DNA of 48,038 nucleotides, taken from the NCBI GenBank assembly GCA_021790935.1, contig JAJYFL010000017.1, positions 1-48,038 of the forward strand, read 5' to 3'. Below the pieces are notes generated by a model. That model was not told where the DNA came from. It did not search any database and saw only the letters and a program-made list of their open reading frames with translations. Positions 9,156-15,301 of the stretch are shown here, one piece after another. The first letter of the stretch is position 1. Every line of letters starts with the position of its first letter. The translations under genes and the position numbers were made by a program. This stretch comes from a bacterium (lineage in GTDB: Bacteria > Vulcanimicrobiota > Vulcanimicrobiia > Vulcanimicrobiales > Vulcanimicrobiaceae).

Positions 9156-9362
9156 CTAGCCGTGCTGGTGCCCGGTGCGATCGTCCTTTATCTCGATGAC
9201 CTGGCGCCCATCGTACGAACCGCAGTGCCCGCAAGCAAAGTGCGGCCGCTTGGATTCATGGCACTGCGGGCATTCGACCGTTGTCACCGCGCCGAGCTTC
9301 CAATTGGCAGCGCGACGGCTGCGCGTCTTACTGCGCGGGGTCTTCCACTTTAAGTTCGCCAC
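9156..9362 (-). CDS. rpmF: 50S ribosomal protein L32 (GTG start)
   Basis: The 68-residue basic protein opens at GTG and reads VANLKWKTPRSKTRSRRA. A four-Cys zinc ribbon follows (CPQC at about 31-34, CGHC at about 44-47). This is bL32 with its zinc knuckle. The usual N-terminal PKRKTSKSR is recognisable in altered form. The gene overlaps the end of the YceD-family gene by 35 nt, the standard yceD-rpmF pairing. An Asp/His-rich tail of eight residues follows the normal end. Confidence 0.93.
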   Translation of the reverse strand: MANLKWKTPRSKTRSRRAANWKLGAVTTVECPQCHESKRPHFACGHCGSYDGRQVIEIKDDRTGHQHG

Positions 9363-9834
9363 GTTCGTCTCCGTTTTCGGGCACGCAAGCACACGCACCT
9401 TGGTTTTTGTTCTCGCCGCAGACCTGGCACAAGCCTTTGCAGTTCGGAGTGCAAAGTAACCCGAACGGCACCGCACTGCAGACCAGTTGCGCCGCCAGAT
9501 CCGCGACGTCCAAGCGGCTTCCCGCCAAGACGTTGCTCTCCCCGAAGGGATCGCGCCGCGCGCTCTCCGCCGGGTCCAGCCGTTCCATAACGTCGAGATG
9601 CAGCCCGCGCACCACGCCGCCCAAGCACCGGTCGCACTCGCCGCGGTACTCCACGTCGATCGTGCCGCCGATCTCCAACAGACCGTCGGCCGCCCGCAAT
9701 TCGAGCCGCACGACCGCCGGTTCCGGAAACGCCAGCCCTTCGAACGGTTCGAGTACGATACGCCGGTCAACCAGCAGACGCTGGTGACCTCCGCCGGCCA
9801 ATCCGCCGACGTCGATCTTGTTTTCAGAAGCCAT
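9328..9834 (-). CDS. YceD/DUF177 family protein
   Basis: The 168-residue protein has the DUF177 signatures: CDRCLGG in the middle and CKGLCQVCGENKNQGACAC near the end. In plants and E. coli, YceD-family proteins affect 23S rRNA accumulation, and the gene is nearly always upstream of rpmF as here. ATG 9834 is chosen because the promoter at 9884-9913 would start transcription near 9877. That excludes the upstream in-frame GTG at 9882. Confidence 0.88.
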   Translation of the reverse strand: MASENKIDVGGLAGGGHQRLLVDRRIVLEPFEGLAFPEPAVVRLELRAADGLLEIGGTIDVEYRGECDRCLGGVVRGLHLDVMERLDPAESARRDPFGESNVLAGSRLDVADLAAQLVCSAVPFGLLCTPNCKGLCQVCGENKNQGACACVPENGDERGELKVEDPAQ

Positions 9835-9883
9835 AACATAGACGAAGGTCCCCACGGCGGGAGGACCCCCAAAAACTCGCACT

Positions 9884-9913
9884 ATTGTAGTCCCCCCAAG
9901 CGCGCCTTGTCAA
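9884..9913 (-). promoter_or_regulatory. Sigma-70-type promoter of the yceD-rpmF-fab operon
   Basis: Read on the minus strand, a perfect TTGACA (9913-9908) is followed by an 18-nt spacer and TACAAT (9889-9884). Transcription would start near 9877, about 43 nt before the yceD ATG. The short leader contains a GGTCC/GGACC hairpin. No such element lies inside the run down to rimM, so this probably drives much of it. Confidence 0.7.
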
Positions 9914-9943
9914 ACGGCTCTGTCGACGGGATAGAGGGATACG

Positions 9944-10618
9944 ATGAACAGCATACCTCCGGGCGCTCCTGCCGCCCAAACGCTTGCGAGCAGCGGGGTG
10001 GCCTACGCCCGTGAGATTGCCGCTGCCGCCCGCCGGCACGGCCTCGACCCGCGCCTGTTGGCTGCCGTCGCCGCCCAAGAGACGGGCGGCCCCGGGAGCA
10101 ATGCCGGCCGCAATATCGTCGGGGACGGCGGGCACGGCCGCGGCCTCTTCCAGATCGACGACCGCTGGCACGCCTTTGCCCGCTCGCCCGCCGCAATGCA
10201 GCCCGCGCGCAACGCAGAGTACGCCGCCGGCCTGATCTCGGGGCTGCTCCACCGCTACGGCGGGAACCTCCGAGAAGCGCTCTCTGCCTACAACTCCGGC
10301 TGCCCGGAATCCAAAGGAACGGTCACGCGCTGGGCCGATGGGCAAAGCCTAGGTTATGCGGACTCCGTCCTACGGCACTACGAGGACCTCGCAGGGGCGG
10401 CCGAACCCGGTCCAAGCCTCCCGGCCGAACTCGACGCCGAGCGCGCGGCCGACCGCGAACGCGTTAACGCGCTCGCCTCCTTTGCCGCTGGGCAGGCCGA
10501 TCTGCTGCCGGCGGCGGTCGCGACCCGCACCTATTCGTACCGCGAACTCGCCGGCCTGGACGACGACGGCGCAAGCCGGCGCCGCGAGCTTGCCGGCGGC
10601 AACGCTGCGCGTGAATGA
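9944..10618 (+). CDS. Lytic transglycosylase (SLT-like lysozyme fold)
   Basis: The 224-residue protein has the SLT arrangement. Catalytic Glu46 is in AAQETGGPGS, GRGLFQIDDRWH follows around residue 65, and ALSAYNSG around 112. These enzymes cleave the MurNAc-GlcNAc bond. There is no signal peptide, so it is unlike a standard periplasmic Slt. It resembles phage virion or secretion-system transglycosylases that cross the membrane by another route. The last 70 residues are Ala/Glu-rich and helical. It leads a three-gene set with the next two genes (gaps of 27 and 2 nt). Confidence 0.8.
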   Translation: MNSIPPGAPAAQTLASSGVAYAREIAAAARRHGLDPRLLAAVAAQETGGPGSNAGRNIVGDGGHGRGLFQIDDRWHAFARSPAAMQPARNAEYAAGLISGLLHRYGGNLREALSAYNSGCPESKGTVTRWADGQSLGYADSVLRHYEDLAGAAEPGPSLPAELDAERAADRERVNALASFAAGQADLLPAAVATRTYSYRELAGLDDDGASRRRELAGGNAARE

Positions 10619-10645
10619 GCTGCGTACTTTCAGGAGGAGAGAATC

Positions 10646-11023
10646 ATGGGTTTCAACCTTGGCAACGCATTGGCCGGAGCCGTGACGGGCTTCATGGAGA
10701 CGGGTAACCCGTGGGTCGGCGCGGCGATGGGCGCCGCCGGCGCCTTCGGCGGCAGCACGAATCTCGGAAACGTCGCGGGCGGCCTCGGCAACGGCGCCAT
10801 GGGCTTGCTCAACGCGCAGAGCGAGGGCTTCCAGGTGGCCATGTACGGCGAGCAACTGCGCCACCAGGAGCAGATGCAGTTCAACTCACAGGCCTTTAAC
10901 GAAATGATCGACGAGAAGTCCGAAAACATGCGGGAAGCCAATACGCTCCGGGACGTTCAGATGTCCCAGTTCCGCGCGGACAACCAAATCGTCAAGAAGT
11001 TCGTCCAGATGATCGGCGAGTAG
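10646..11023 (+). CDS. Small Gly/Ala-rich protein with helical tail, transglycosylase-linked
   Basis: I do not recognise this 125-residue protein. Residues 1-55 are Gly/Ala/Asn-rich and weakly hydrophobic (GAAMGAAGAFGG, GNVAGGLGNG), suited to entering a membrane. Residues 56-125 form a Gln/Met-rich amphipathic helix ending FVQMIGE. The pattern recalls phage internal virion (ejection) proteins or type III secretion translocators, by architecture only. A strong AGGAGG ribosome binding site precedes the ATG. It lies between the transglycosylase and a coiled-coil gene. Confidence 0.65.
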   Translation: MGFNLGNALAGAVTGFMETGNPWVGAAMGAAGAFGGSTNLGNVAGGLGNGAMGLLNAQSEGFQVAMYGEQLRHQEQMQFNSQAFNEMIDEKSENMREANTLRDVQMSQFRADNQIVKKFVQMIGE

Positions 11024-11025
11024 CG

Positions 11026-11349
11026 GTGCGCGTTCGCCCGTTGGCGGCGCAGGCCGCACCACGCGCCGCTTCAGCCCCCGCGCCGGGCTCCCCGGAGCCC
11101 TCCGGGGCGGCGAACGGCGACGACGCGACGCACGATGACGTCGCGCTCGTGCTGCAAAACGTCCTCGACCGCGAGCAGGCTATGGCGACCGAGCAGCAAC
11201 TGCGTCTTCAGGTCCAGCGTGCTACGTTCGACGAAGCCGCTGCGGAGCGCGCCGAGCTCGAGCGCGAATGTAACCTCCTGCAATCGATGTTCCAGCAGCA
11301 GGCCAAAGACGAAGACGAAGTAGTCAAGAAATGGATCGCCCTGATTTAG
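11026..11349 (+). CDS. Small coiled-coil protein, third gene of the transglycosylase cassette
   Basis: This unrecognised 107-residue protein starts at a GTG only 2 nt after the previous stop, which suggests coupled translation. Residues 1-40 are Ala/Pro-rich and disordered. Residues 45-107 are a charged helix with heptad-like Leu/Ala spacing (REQAMATEQQLRLQ, AELERECNLLQ), probably a coiled coil. Its size and position would suit a chaperone or structural partner of the preceding Gly-rich protein, but no function can be assigned. Confidence 0.6.
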   Translation: MRVRPLAAQAAPRAASAPAPGSPEPSGAANGDDATHDDVALVLQNVLDREQAMATEQQLRLQVQRATFDEAAAERAELERECNLLQSMFQQQAKDEDEVVKKWIALI

Positions 11350-11369
11350 GAGGGGCTGCGTGCGACATG

Positions 11370-11378
11370 TGGTACAAT
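11370..11378 (+). promoter_or_regulatory. Extended -10 promoter for tRNA-Ile
   Basis: A TG (11370-11371), one base, then TACAAT (11373-11378) lies 12 nt before the tRNA-Ile 5' end. No good -35 box is visible, as is common for extended -10 promoters. Confidence 0.5.
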
Positions 11379-11390
11379 CACTCGTCGTGC

Positions 11391-11467
11391 GGGCCATTAG
11401 CTCAGTTGGTTAGAGCGCATGCTTGATAAGCATGAGGTCCCTGGTTCGACCCCAGGATGGCCCACCA
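11391..11467 (+). tRNA. tRNA-Ile(GAT)
   Basis: This is a 77-nt cloverleaf. The acceptor GGGCCAT pairs with ATGGCCC, the anticodon loop is CTTGATAAG with anticodon GAT, and the T-loop is TTCGACC. The CCA end is encoded. It stands alone and not in an rRNA operon, which is unusual for tRNA-Ile(GAT). Confidence 0.97.
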
Positions 11468-11481
11468 TGTGAGACCTTCGA

Positions 11482-11524
11482 GCGGGTAGGCCTGGGAAGT
11501 CCAAACTTCCCGGGCCTACCTCGC
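11482..11524. terminator. Strong hairpin after tRNA-Ile (probable terminator)
   Basis: A stem of about 19 bp with one bulge and one G-U pair and a CCAA loop (11501-11504) lies 15 nt after the tRNA and before the convergent gene's stop. It lacks a clear U-tract on either side. It may end transcription from both directions or trim the tRNA 3' end. Confidence 0.55.
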
Positions 11525-11559
11525 ATCTGCCGGCCCACGAAGGGTACAGACAGCGGCTC

Positions 11560-12072
11560 TTATAGCTTATAGATCGAACGCCGCAGGGCCGGCAGATGTG
11601 GATTCTTCCACACGGTGCCGTTCGCGAACGTGATGCGCAGCGGCACGCATCTCGCGAAGGCCGTCCGCAGCGGAAAGACGTTGGGGCTGAGACCGAACTT
11701 GTGCTTGATCTGCACGCCTGGCGAGAAGGTTCCCACATCGCGCACCTCAGCGACCAGCCGGCCACGGGCCACGAGCCCGAACTCGATCTCCTTCATGGTC
11801 GCGGTCATTTCATTGACGTAGTCTATGCCAAGCGTGGGGTTGCCTCCGAGCGAATCTTGATGGTAACGATAACCGTACACGTCGGACCAAAAGTAAGGCC
11901 CCGGCGGGTAGTAGCCCGGGATATACCCGGGCAGCATAAAATGACCTCGGTCGGCGTCGCATGCGAGCACCTTGACCGGATGGCGGGAGGTCGCCGCGTG
12001 CGCGCTCAGAGGAAAGCCGACGGCCATCACCGACGCCAGCGCAAGACCGAGTTTTCGCAAATTGTTCATCAT
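11560..12072 (-). CDS. Secreted protein of unknown function
   Basis: The 170-residue protein has a signal peptide (residues 1-27, ending SAHAA). The mature part is Tyr/Pro/Gly-rich (YIPGYYPPGPYFW), then a beta-rich region ending in ANGTVWKNPHLP. The small secreted form and repeated aromatic residues suggest an envelope protein. I do not recognise the family. It converges on tRNA-Ile, with the hairpin at 11482-11524 between them. A second strong hairpin (12160-12209) separates it from the upstream cupredoxin gene. Confidence 0.7.
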   Translation of the reverse strand: MMNNLRKLGLALASVMAVGFPLSAHAATSRHPVKVLACDADRGHFMLPGYIPGYYPPGPYFWSDVYGYRYHQDSLGGNPTLGIDYVNEMTATMKEIEFGLVARGRLVAEVRDVGTFSPGVQIKHKFGLSPNVFPLRTAFARCVPLRITFANGTVWKNPHLPALRRSIYKL

Positions 12073-12159
12073 TACTCTCCTCCGCCGTTCCTACCCATTT
12101 TTCGTGCGCCGCAATATCCGAGCGAGCCGTGCCGCCCGCGCGGCGCTCGAGCCCGGCGC

Positions 12160-12209
12160 ACCAACGCAAAGAAGGCCTCGGCGCTTGCCGAAGCCTTCGT
12201 TGCGTTGGT
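12160..12209 (-). terminator. Rho-independent-type hairpin behind the cupredoxin gene
   Basis: A 23-bp inverted repeat (12160-12182 with 12187-12209), with two mismatches and a 4-nt loop, starts about 17 nt beyond the cupredoxin stop on the minus strand. No long U-run follows, but the stem is very stable. Confidence 0.65.
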
Positions 12210-12225
12210 TGAACCTCGACGGCTC

Positions 12226-12603
12226 TTACGCCTCGACTTTTACGACGAACTTCATGTTCGCGTGGTCCGGCCCGCACATGATCGCGCAGTGAATGACGTA
12301 GGTTCCCACTTTTTCCGGCGTGAACGTGACGGTCTTGTCGCTGCCCGGCGTAATCACGGTCATCGGAATGCCGAAGTCGCTCGACTCGATTCCATGGACG
12401 CCTGCGGCTGAAGTGAGATGCAACGCAACCGGCTGGCCGGCGTGCACGATGATGACGCCCGGAGTGAACTTCCCGGTCGATGCCGTGATGTTGATATTTT
12501 GAACGGCAGTAGCGGCCGAACCGTTGGCGGGCATCCCGACGGTGAGGCCTAAGCTGAGTGCGCAAGCGAAGAGTGCTGATGCCGCGCGGGCTTGGAAGTT
12601 CAT
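12226..12603 (-). CDS. Secreted cupredoxin with a CuA-type site
   Basis: The 125-residue protein has a signal peptide (1-31) and one cupredoxin domain like that of cytochrome c oxidase subunit II. Ligands visible are His70 (VHGIES) and the block C106-x3-C110-x3-H114-x2-M117, which is the dinuclear CuA pattern. No transmembrane anchor and no oxidase genes are nearby, so it is a free periplasmic electron carrier or copper protein. AAAGG precedes the ATG at 12603. A perfect inverted repeat lies about 80 nt upstream. Confidence 0.85.
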   Translation of the reverse strand: MNFQARAASALFACALSLGLTVGMPANGSAATAVQNINITASTGKFTPGVIIVHAGQPVALHLTSAAGVHGIESSDFGIPMTVITPGSDKTVTFTPEKVGTYVIHCAIMCGPDHANMKFVVKVEA

Positions 12604-12679
12604 GTGATCCTTTCTCTGACGAACGATGTACTTCTCTGCGATGGTACGGCGTCTACGAGAAATAGCCGTGAAGCGATTC

Positions 12680-12693
12680 TTCACAAGTGTGAA
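12680..12693. promoter_or_regulatory. Perfect palindrome TTCACA-N2-TGTGAA, candidate operator
   Basis: A 14-nt perfect inverted repeat lies 77 nt upstream of the cupredoxin ATG and 125 nt before tRNA-Ala(TGC). Short perfect dyads of this kind are often regulator sites. It has CRP-like half-sites in inverted order, so it is not a standard CRP/FNR box. Confidence 0.35.
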
Positions 12694-12817
12694 CGCCTCG
12701 GGAAGAACTCGTATTTTTGTCGCTAATTTCTCGCTACGACAAATACCGCAGCGGAAACGTTCGGATCGCAAGGTCGCGCGGCCAGGCGTCTATAACAAGG
12801 CGCAGCAAGCCGCTCTC

Positions 12818-12890
12818 GGGGATGTAGCTCAGTTGGTAGAGCGCCTGCTTTGCAAGCAGGATGTCAGCGGTTCGAGTCCGCTCATCTCCA
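12818..12890 (+). tRNA. tRNA-Ala(TGC)
   Basis: The cloverleaf has 73 nt and no encoded CCA. The acceptor GGGGATG pairs with CATCTCC and includes the G3-U70 pair that identifies alanine tRNAs. The anticodon TGC is at 12851-12853. A TATAAC box at 12791-12796 could be its -10 element. Confidence 0.97.
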
Positions 12891-12984
12891 GGTTTTCGGG
12901 AGGAACTTCGCCGTAGCGAGGCTCCTCCCAAGGTGCGCTGCCGAAGGACTCGCAGGGCGCCTAGTGAATCAAGGCGGGTCGTCC

Positions 12985-13060
12985 GGGGGCATAGCTCAGT
13001 TGGTAGAGCATTACGCTGGCAGCGTAAGGGTCAGGAGTTCGAGTCTCCTTGCCTCCACCA
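12985..13060 (+). tRNA. tRNA-Ala(GGC)
   Basis: The 76-nt cloverleaf has an encoded CCA. The anticodon stem is TTACG/CGTAA with loop CTGGCAG (anticodon GGC). The acceptor again has the G3-U70 alanine identity pair. It lies 94 nt after tRNA-Ala(TGC), so the two may be co-transcribed. Confidence 0.97.
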
Positions 13061-13097
13061 CGTACGGGTCCAAATGGGATTCCAGCGGGCTCGCAGG

Positions 13098-13126
13098 TTT
13101 ACGAACCCCTGCTTTTGCCCTATACT
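13098..13126 (+). promoter_or_regulatory. Promoter of the RNase P RNA gene
   Basis: TTTACG (13098-13103), a 17-nt spacer and TATACT (13121-13126) lie 7 nt before the predicted 5' end of the RNase P RNA. Confidence 0.55.
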
Positions 13127-13133
13127 GACGCTC

Positions 13134-13525
13134 GCGGAGTACGCTGGATGACCGCGCTGGCGCTCGTTGCGCCGGCGAGGAAAGTCCGGGCTTCACCGGG
13201 CAAGGTGCAGGATAACGTCCTGTCGGGGCGACCCGAAGGAAAGTGCCACAGAAACAAACCGCCCGCCGCATGCCTGGGTATCCCGAGGCGGCGCATGGGT
13301 AAGGGTGAAATCGCGAGGTAAGAGCTCACGGAGCGGCGCGAAAGCGACCGCTCGGGTAAACCCCACCTGAAGCAAGATCGCTCGACGCGTCCCGAGCTTG
13401 GCAAGGGACCGGACGGCCCGTCCGAACGAGCAACATCGCACGAGGCGCGCGGCGACGCACGCCCCAGACAGATGGTCATCGCCGGCCTCGGCCGGTACAG
13501 AATCCGGCTTACAGGCGTGCTCCGC
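13134..13525 (+). ncRNA. rnpB: RNase P RNA (bacterial type A)
   Basis: This is the catalytic RNA that removes 5' leaders from pre-tRNAs. Conserved core pieces are present: GAGGAAAGTCCGGGCT near 13180, the GGTAAGAGCTCAC and GTAAACCCCACC blocks, and ACAGAATCCGGCTTACAG near the 3' end. Helix P1 closes the molecule: GCGGAGTACGC at 13134 pairs with GCGTGCTCCGC ending at 13525, with one G-U pair. The length of about 390 nt is normal for type A. The ends are set by P1. Confidence 0.95.
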
Positions 13526-13602
13526 TTCTGTCACACGCCGCAACTGATGAGGGAGCCGGTGCGTTCTAGCCAATGAGGCCGCCAAGAGGTATTTTATCCA
13601 CC

Positions 13603-14007
13603 GTGAGCGATCAACGATTCACCCCCGAAATGACCGTCGACGAAGCGTTCAAAATACACGCCGGCGCGCGGCGCGTCTTCGCACGCTTTCACCTGGGCGG
13701 ATGCTCGCACTGTGCGATCAGCGAATCCCATACCATCGGCGCCGTCAGCGAAGATTACGGCATTCCGTTGCCGATGCTGCTCGAAAGTTTGAACGCGCTT
13801 TTTGCCCAGGGCGATCTTGCGGTGGGCGCTAAAGTCCGCATTCCCGACGAGATTCGCGCAAAGATCCCGCAACTTGCCGAGGTCCCGGAGATCGGCGAGA
13901 TTACCGAAGCCGAGAGCGGCGCCTATACGGCCGAGTTCGGCGATGTGCGCCTGCAGGGGCTAGCCGAGGACTTCGTACCGGTCCAAGCCGACGCCACGCC
14001 GGCTTAA
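13603..14007 (+). CDS. DUF1858-like redox-disulfide domain protein
   Basis: The 134-residue protein has an N-terminal DUF1858 domain: TVDEAFKIHAGARRVFARFHLGGCSHC, in which the two Cys are spaced CxxC. This helical domain is related to the hybrid-cluster-protein-associated disulfide proteins. The C-terminal 65 residues are acidic and unassigned. The GTG at 13603 has AAGAGG 13 nt upstream; the in-frame ATG at 13573 lacks any such site, so the GTG is preferred. It follows rnpB. Confidence 0.72.
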   Translation: MSDQRFTPEMTVDEAFKIHAGARRVFARFHLGGCSHCAISESHTIGAVSEDYGIPLPMLLESLNALFAQGDLAVGAKVRIPDEIRAKIPQLAEVPEIGEITEAESGAYTAEFGDVRLQGLAEDFVPVQADATPA

Positions 14008-14011
14008 CCGG

Positions 14012-14413
14012 TCAACCATCGAGCGGCTTGCGCTGCTTGAAGCCTTCGTCGGCGCCGTGCCAGTAGCCAACGCGCCGTTCGCCTACCTTCCAGCACAGAT
14101 AGACCGGCACGCCTTCGCGCAGCGATGGAAAGTCGATCAGTCCGATATCGATATCTTTCACGATGCAGCCATGGGCCTCGATGCGGTTGATTAGCCGTAC
14201 GATCTCGGCCTTCAACTCGCTATACGGTCCAGGCGCAAACGGCGCTCGAACCCCGACGACGCGCGGATGCGGTGCGGGCTGTATGCCGCGCACCGCCGGA
14301 TCGTTCTGGAGCAAGGTAATGGCCAGCTCGCGGCGGCGGACCCAGAGGTCTTCGAAGACCGATTCGAGTCTCGGGATGAGGGCGTTAGCCTTTTCGGGCG
14401 AAAATATCTTCAT
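14012..14413 (-). CDS. DUF2203 family protein
   Basis: The 133-residue protein begins KIFSPEKANALIPRLE and ends CWKVGERRVGYWHG, both typical of DUF2203 (the YqfB-like small protein family of unknown role). Two helices are joined by a RIEAHGCIVKDIDIGLIDFP core. It converges on the DUF1858 gene and diverges from rapZ, sharing 27 nt of spacer. Confidence 0.8.
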   Translation of the reverse strand: MKIFSPEKANALIPRLESVFEDLWVRRRELAITLLQNDPAVRGIQPAPHPRVVGVRAPFAPGPYSELKAEIVRLINRIEAHGCIVKDIDIGLIDFPSLREGVPVYLCWKVGERRVGYWHGADEGFKQRKPLDG

Positions 14414-14440
14414 GGACGTTCCAGGCTTCCGGCGGCTCGC

Positions 14441-15301
14441 ATGGCTTTAGATCGGCTCGTCTTCGTGACCGGCCTTTCGGGGGCGGGCAAGAGCCAGACG
14501 ATGAAGACCTTTGAGGACTTGGGCTTTTACTGCGTCGACAACCTTCCTCCCGCACTGCTCGAGCCGGCGCTGGAACTGGTCGATCGGGCACAGCAGCGGC
14601 GGGTCGCGCTGGCGCTTGACGTTCGCACCGGCGGCGCGCTCGGCGAAGCCTTGCCGATCGTCACGCGGCTTGCGCGCAACGGGGTGCGCGCCGAGACCCT
14701 CTTTCTCGATGCCCGCGACGACGTACTAGTCCGCCGCTACAGCGAGACGCGCCGCCGCCATCCGTTCGCAGCCGCCGCGTCGCTGCGCGAAGCCATCGCC
14801 ATTGAGCGCACGGCTCTCGCATCCTTACGCGCGTACGCTACGCAGGTCATCGATACGACGACGCTGACGCAAGCCGATCTCAAAGAGCGCATTACGACCG
14901 CGTACGCCCCAAGCGACGGCGAGCATCGGCTGGCGATCGCCATCGTCGCCTTTGGATTCAAATATGGCATTCCGCTGGACCTCGATCTGCTCTTCGACGT
15001 CCGCTTCTTGCGCAATCCTAACTACGACGATGCATTACGGCCGATGACGGGAGCCGATCCCGCCGTTGGGACCTACATCGAAGGCGACCCCTCACTCGAA
15101 CCCTTTACGGCGCGCCTCTTCGATATGATCGACTTTCTCGTGCCGCATTTCATCTCCGAGGGGAAATCGCAGATCACGATCGGGATCGGATGCACCGGCG
15201 GCCGGCACCGGTCCGTGTACGTGGCGCGCCGGCTCTTTGCCCATCTCGAAGCCGTGGCGGGCGTTCAACTTCACCTCGACATGCGGGATGCGGCCCGATG
15301 A
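14441..15301 (+). CDS. rapZ: RapZ/YvcJ-family nucleotide-binding protein
   Basis: The 286-residue protein has a P-loop TGLSGAGKS (10-18), then FEDLGFYCVDNLP, and an HPFA segment in the middle. The C-terminal domain holds FGFKYGIP, DVRFLRNP and the IGCTGGRHRSV motif that in E. coli RapZ binds the glucosamine metabolite GlcN6P and the small RNAs. In other bacteria (YvcJ) it hydrolyses GTP or ATP. It is coupled to yvcK by an ATGA overlap, the usual rapZ-yvcK pair. Confidence 0.95.
   Translation: MALDRLVFVTGLSGAGKSQTMKTFEDLGFYCVDNLPPALLEPALELVDRAQQRRVALALDVRTGGALGEALPIVTRLARNGVRAETLFLDARDDVLVRRYSETRRRHPFAAAASLREAIAIERTALASLRAYATQVIDTTTLTQADLKERITTAYAPSDGEHRLAIAIVAFGFKYGIPLDLDLLFDVRFLRNPNYDDALRPMTGADPAVGTYIEGDPSLEPFTARLFDMIDFLVPHFISEGKSQITIGIGCTGGRHRSVYVARRLFAHLEAVAGVQLHLDMRDAAR

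Noticed and set aside
12791-12796. TATAAC as a full promoter for tRNA-Ala(TGC)
   Set aside because: No acceptable -35 at 16-18 nt; only the -10 is mentioned with the tRNA.
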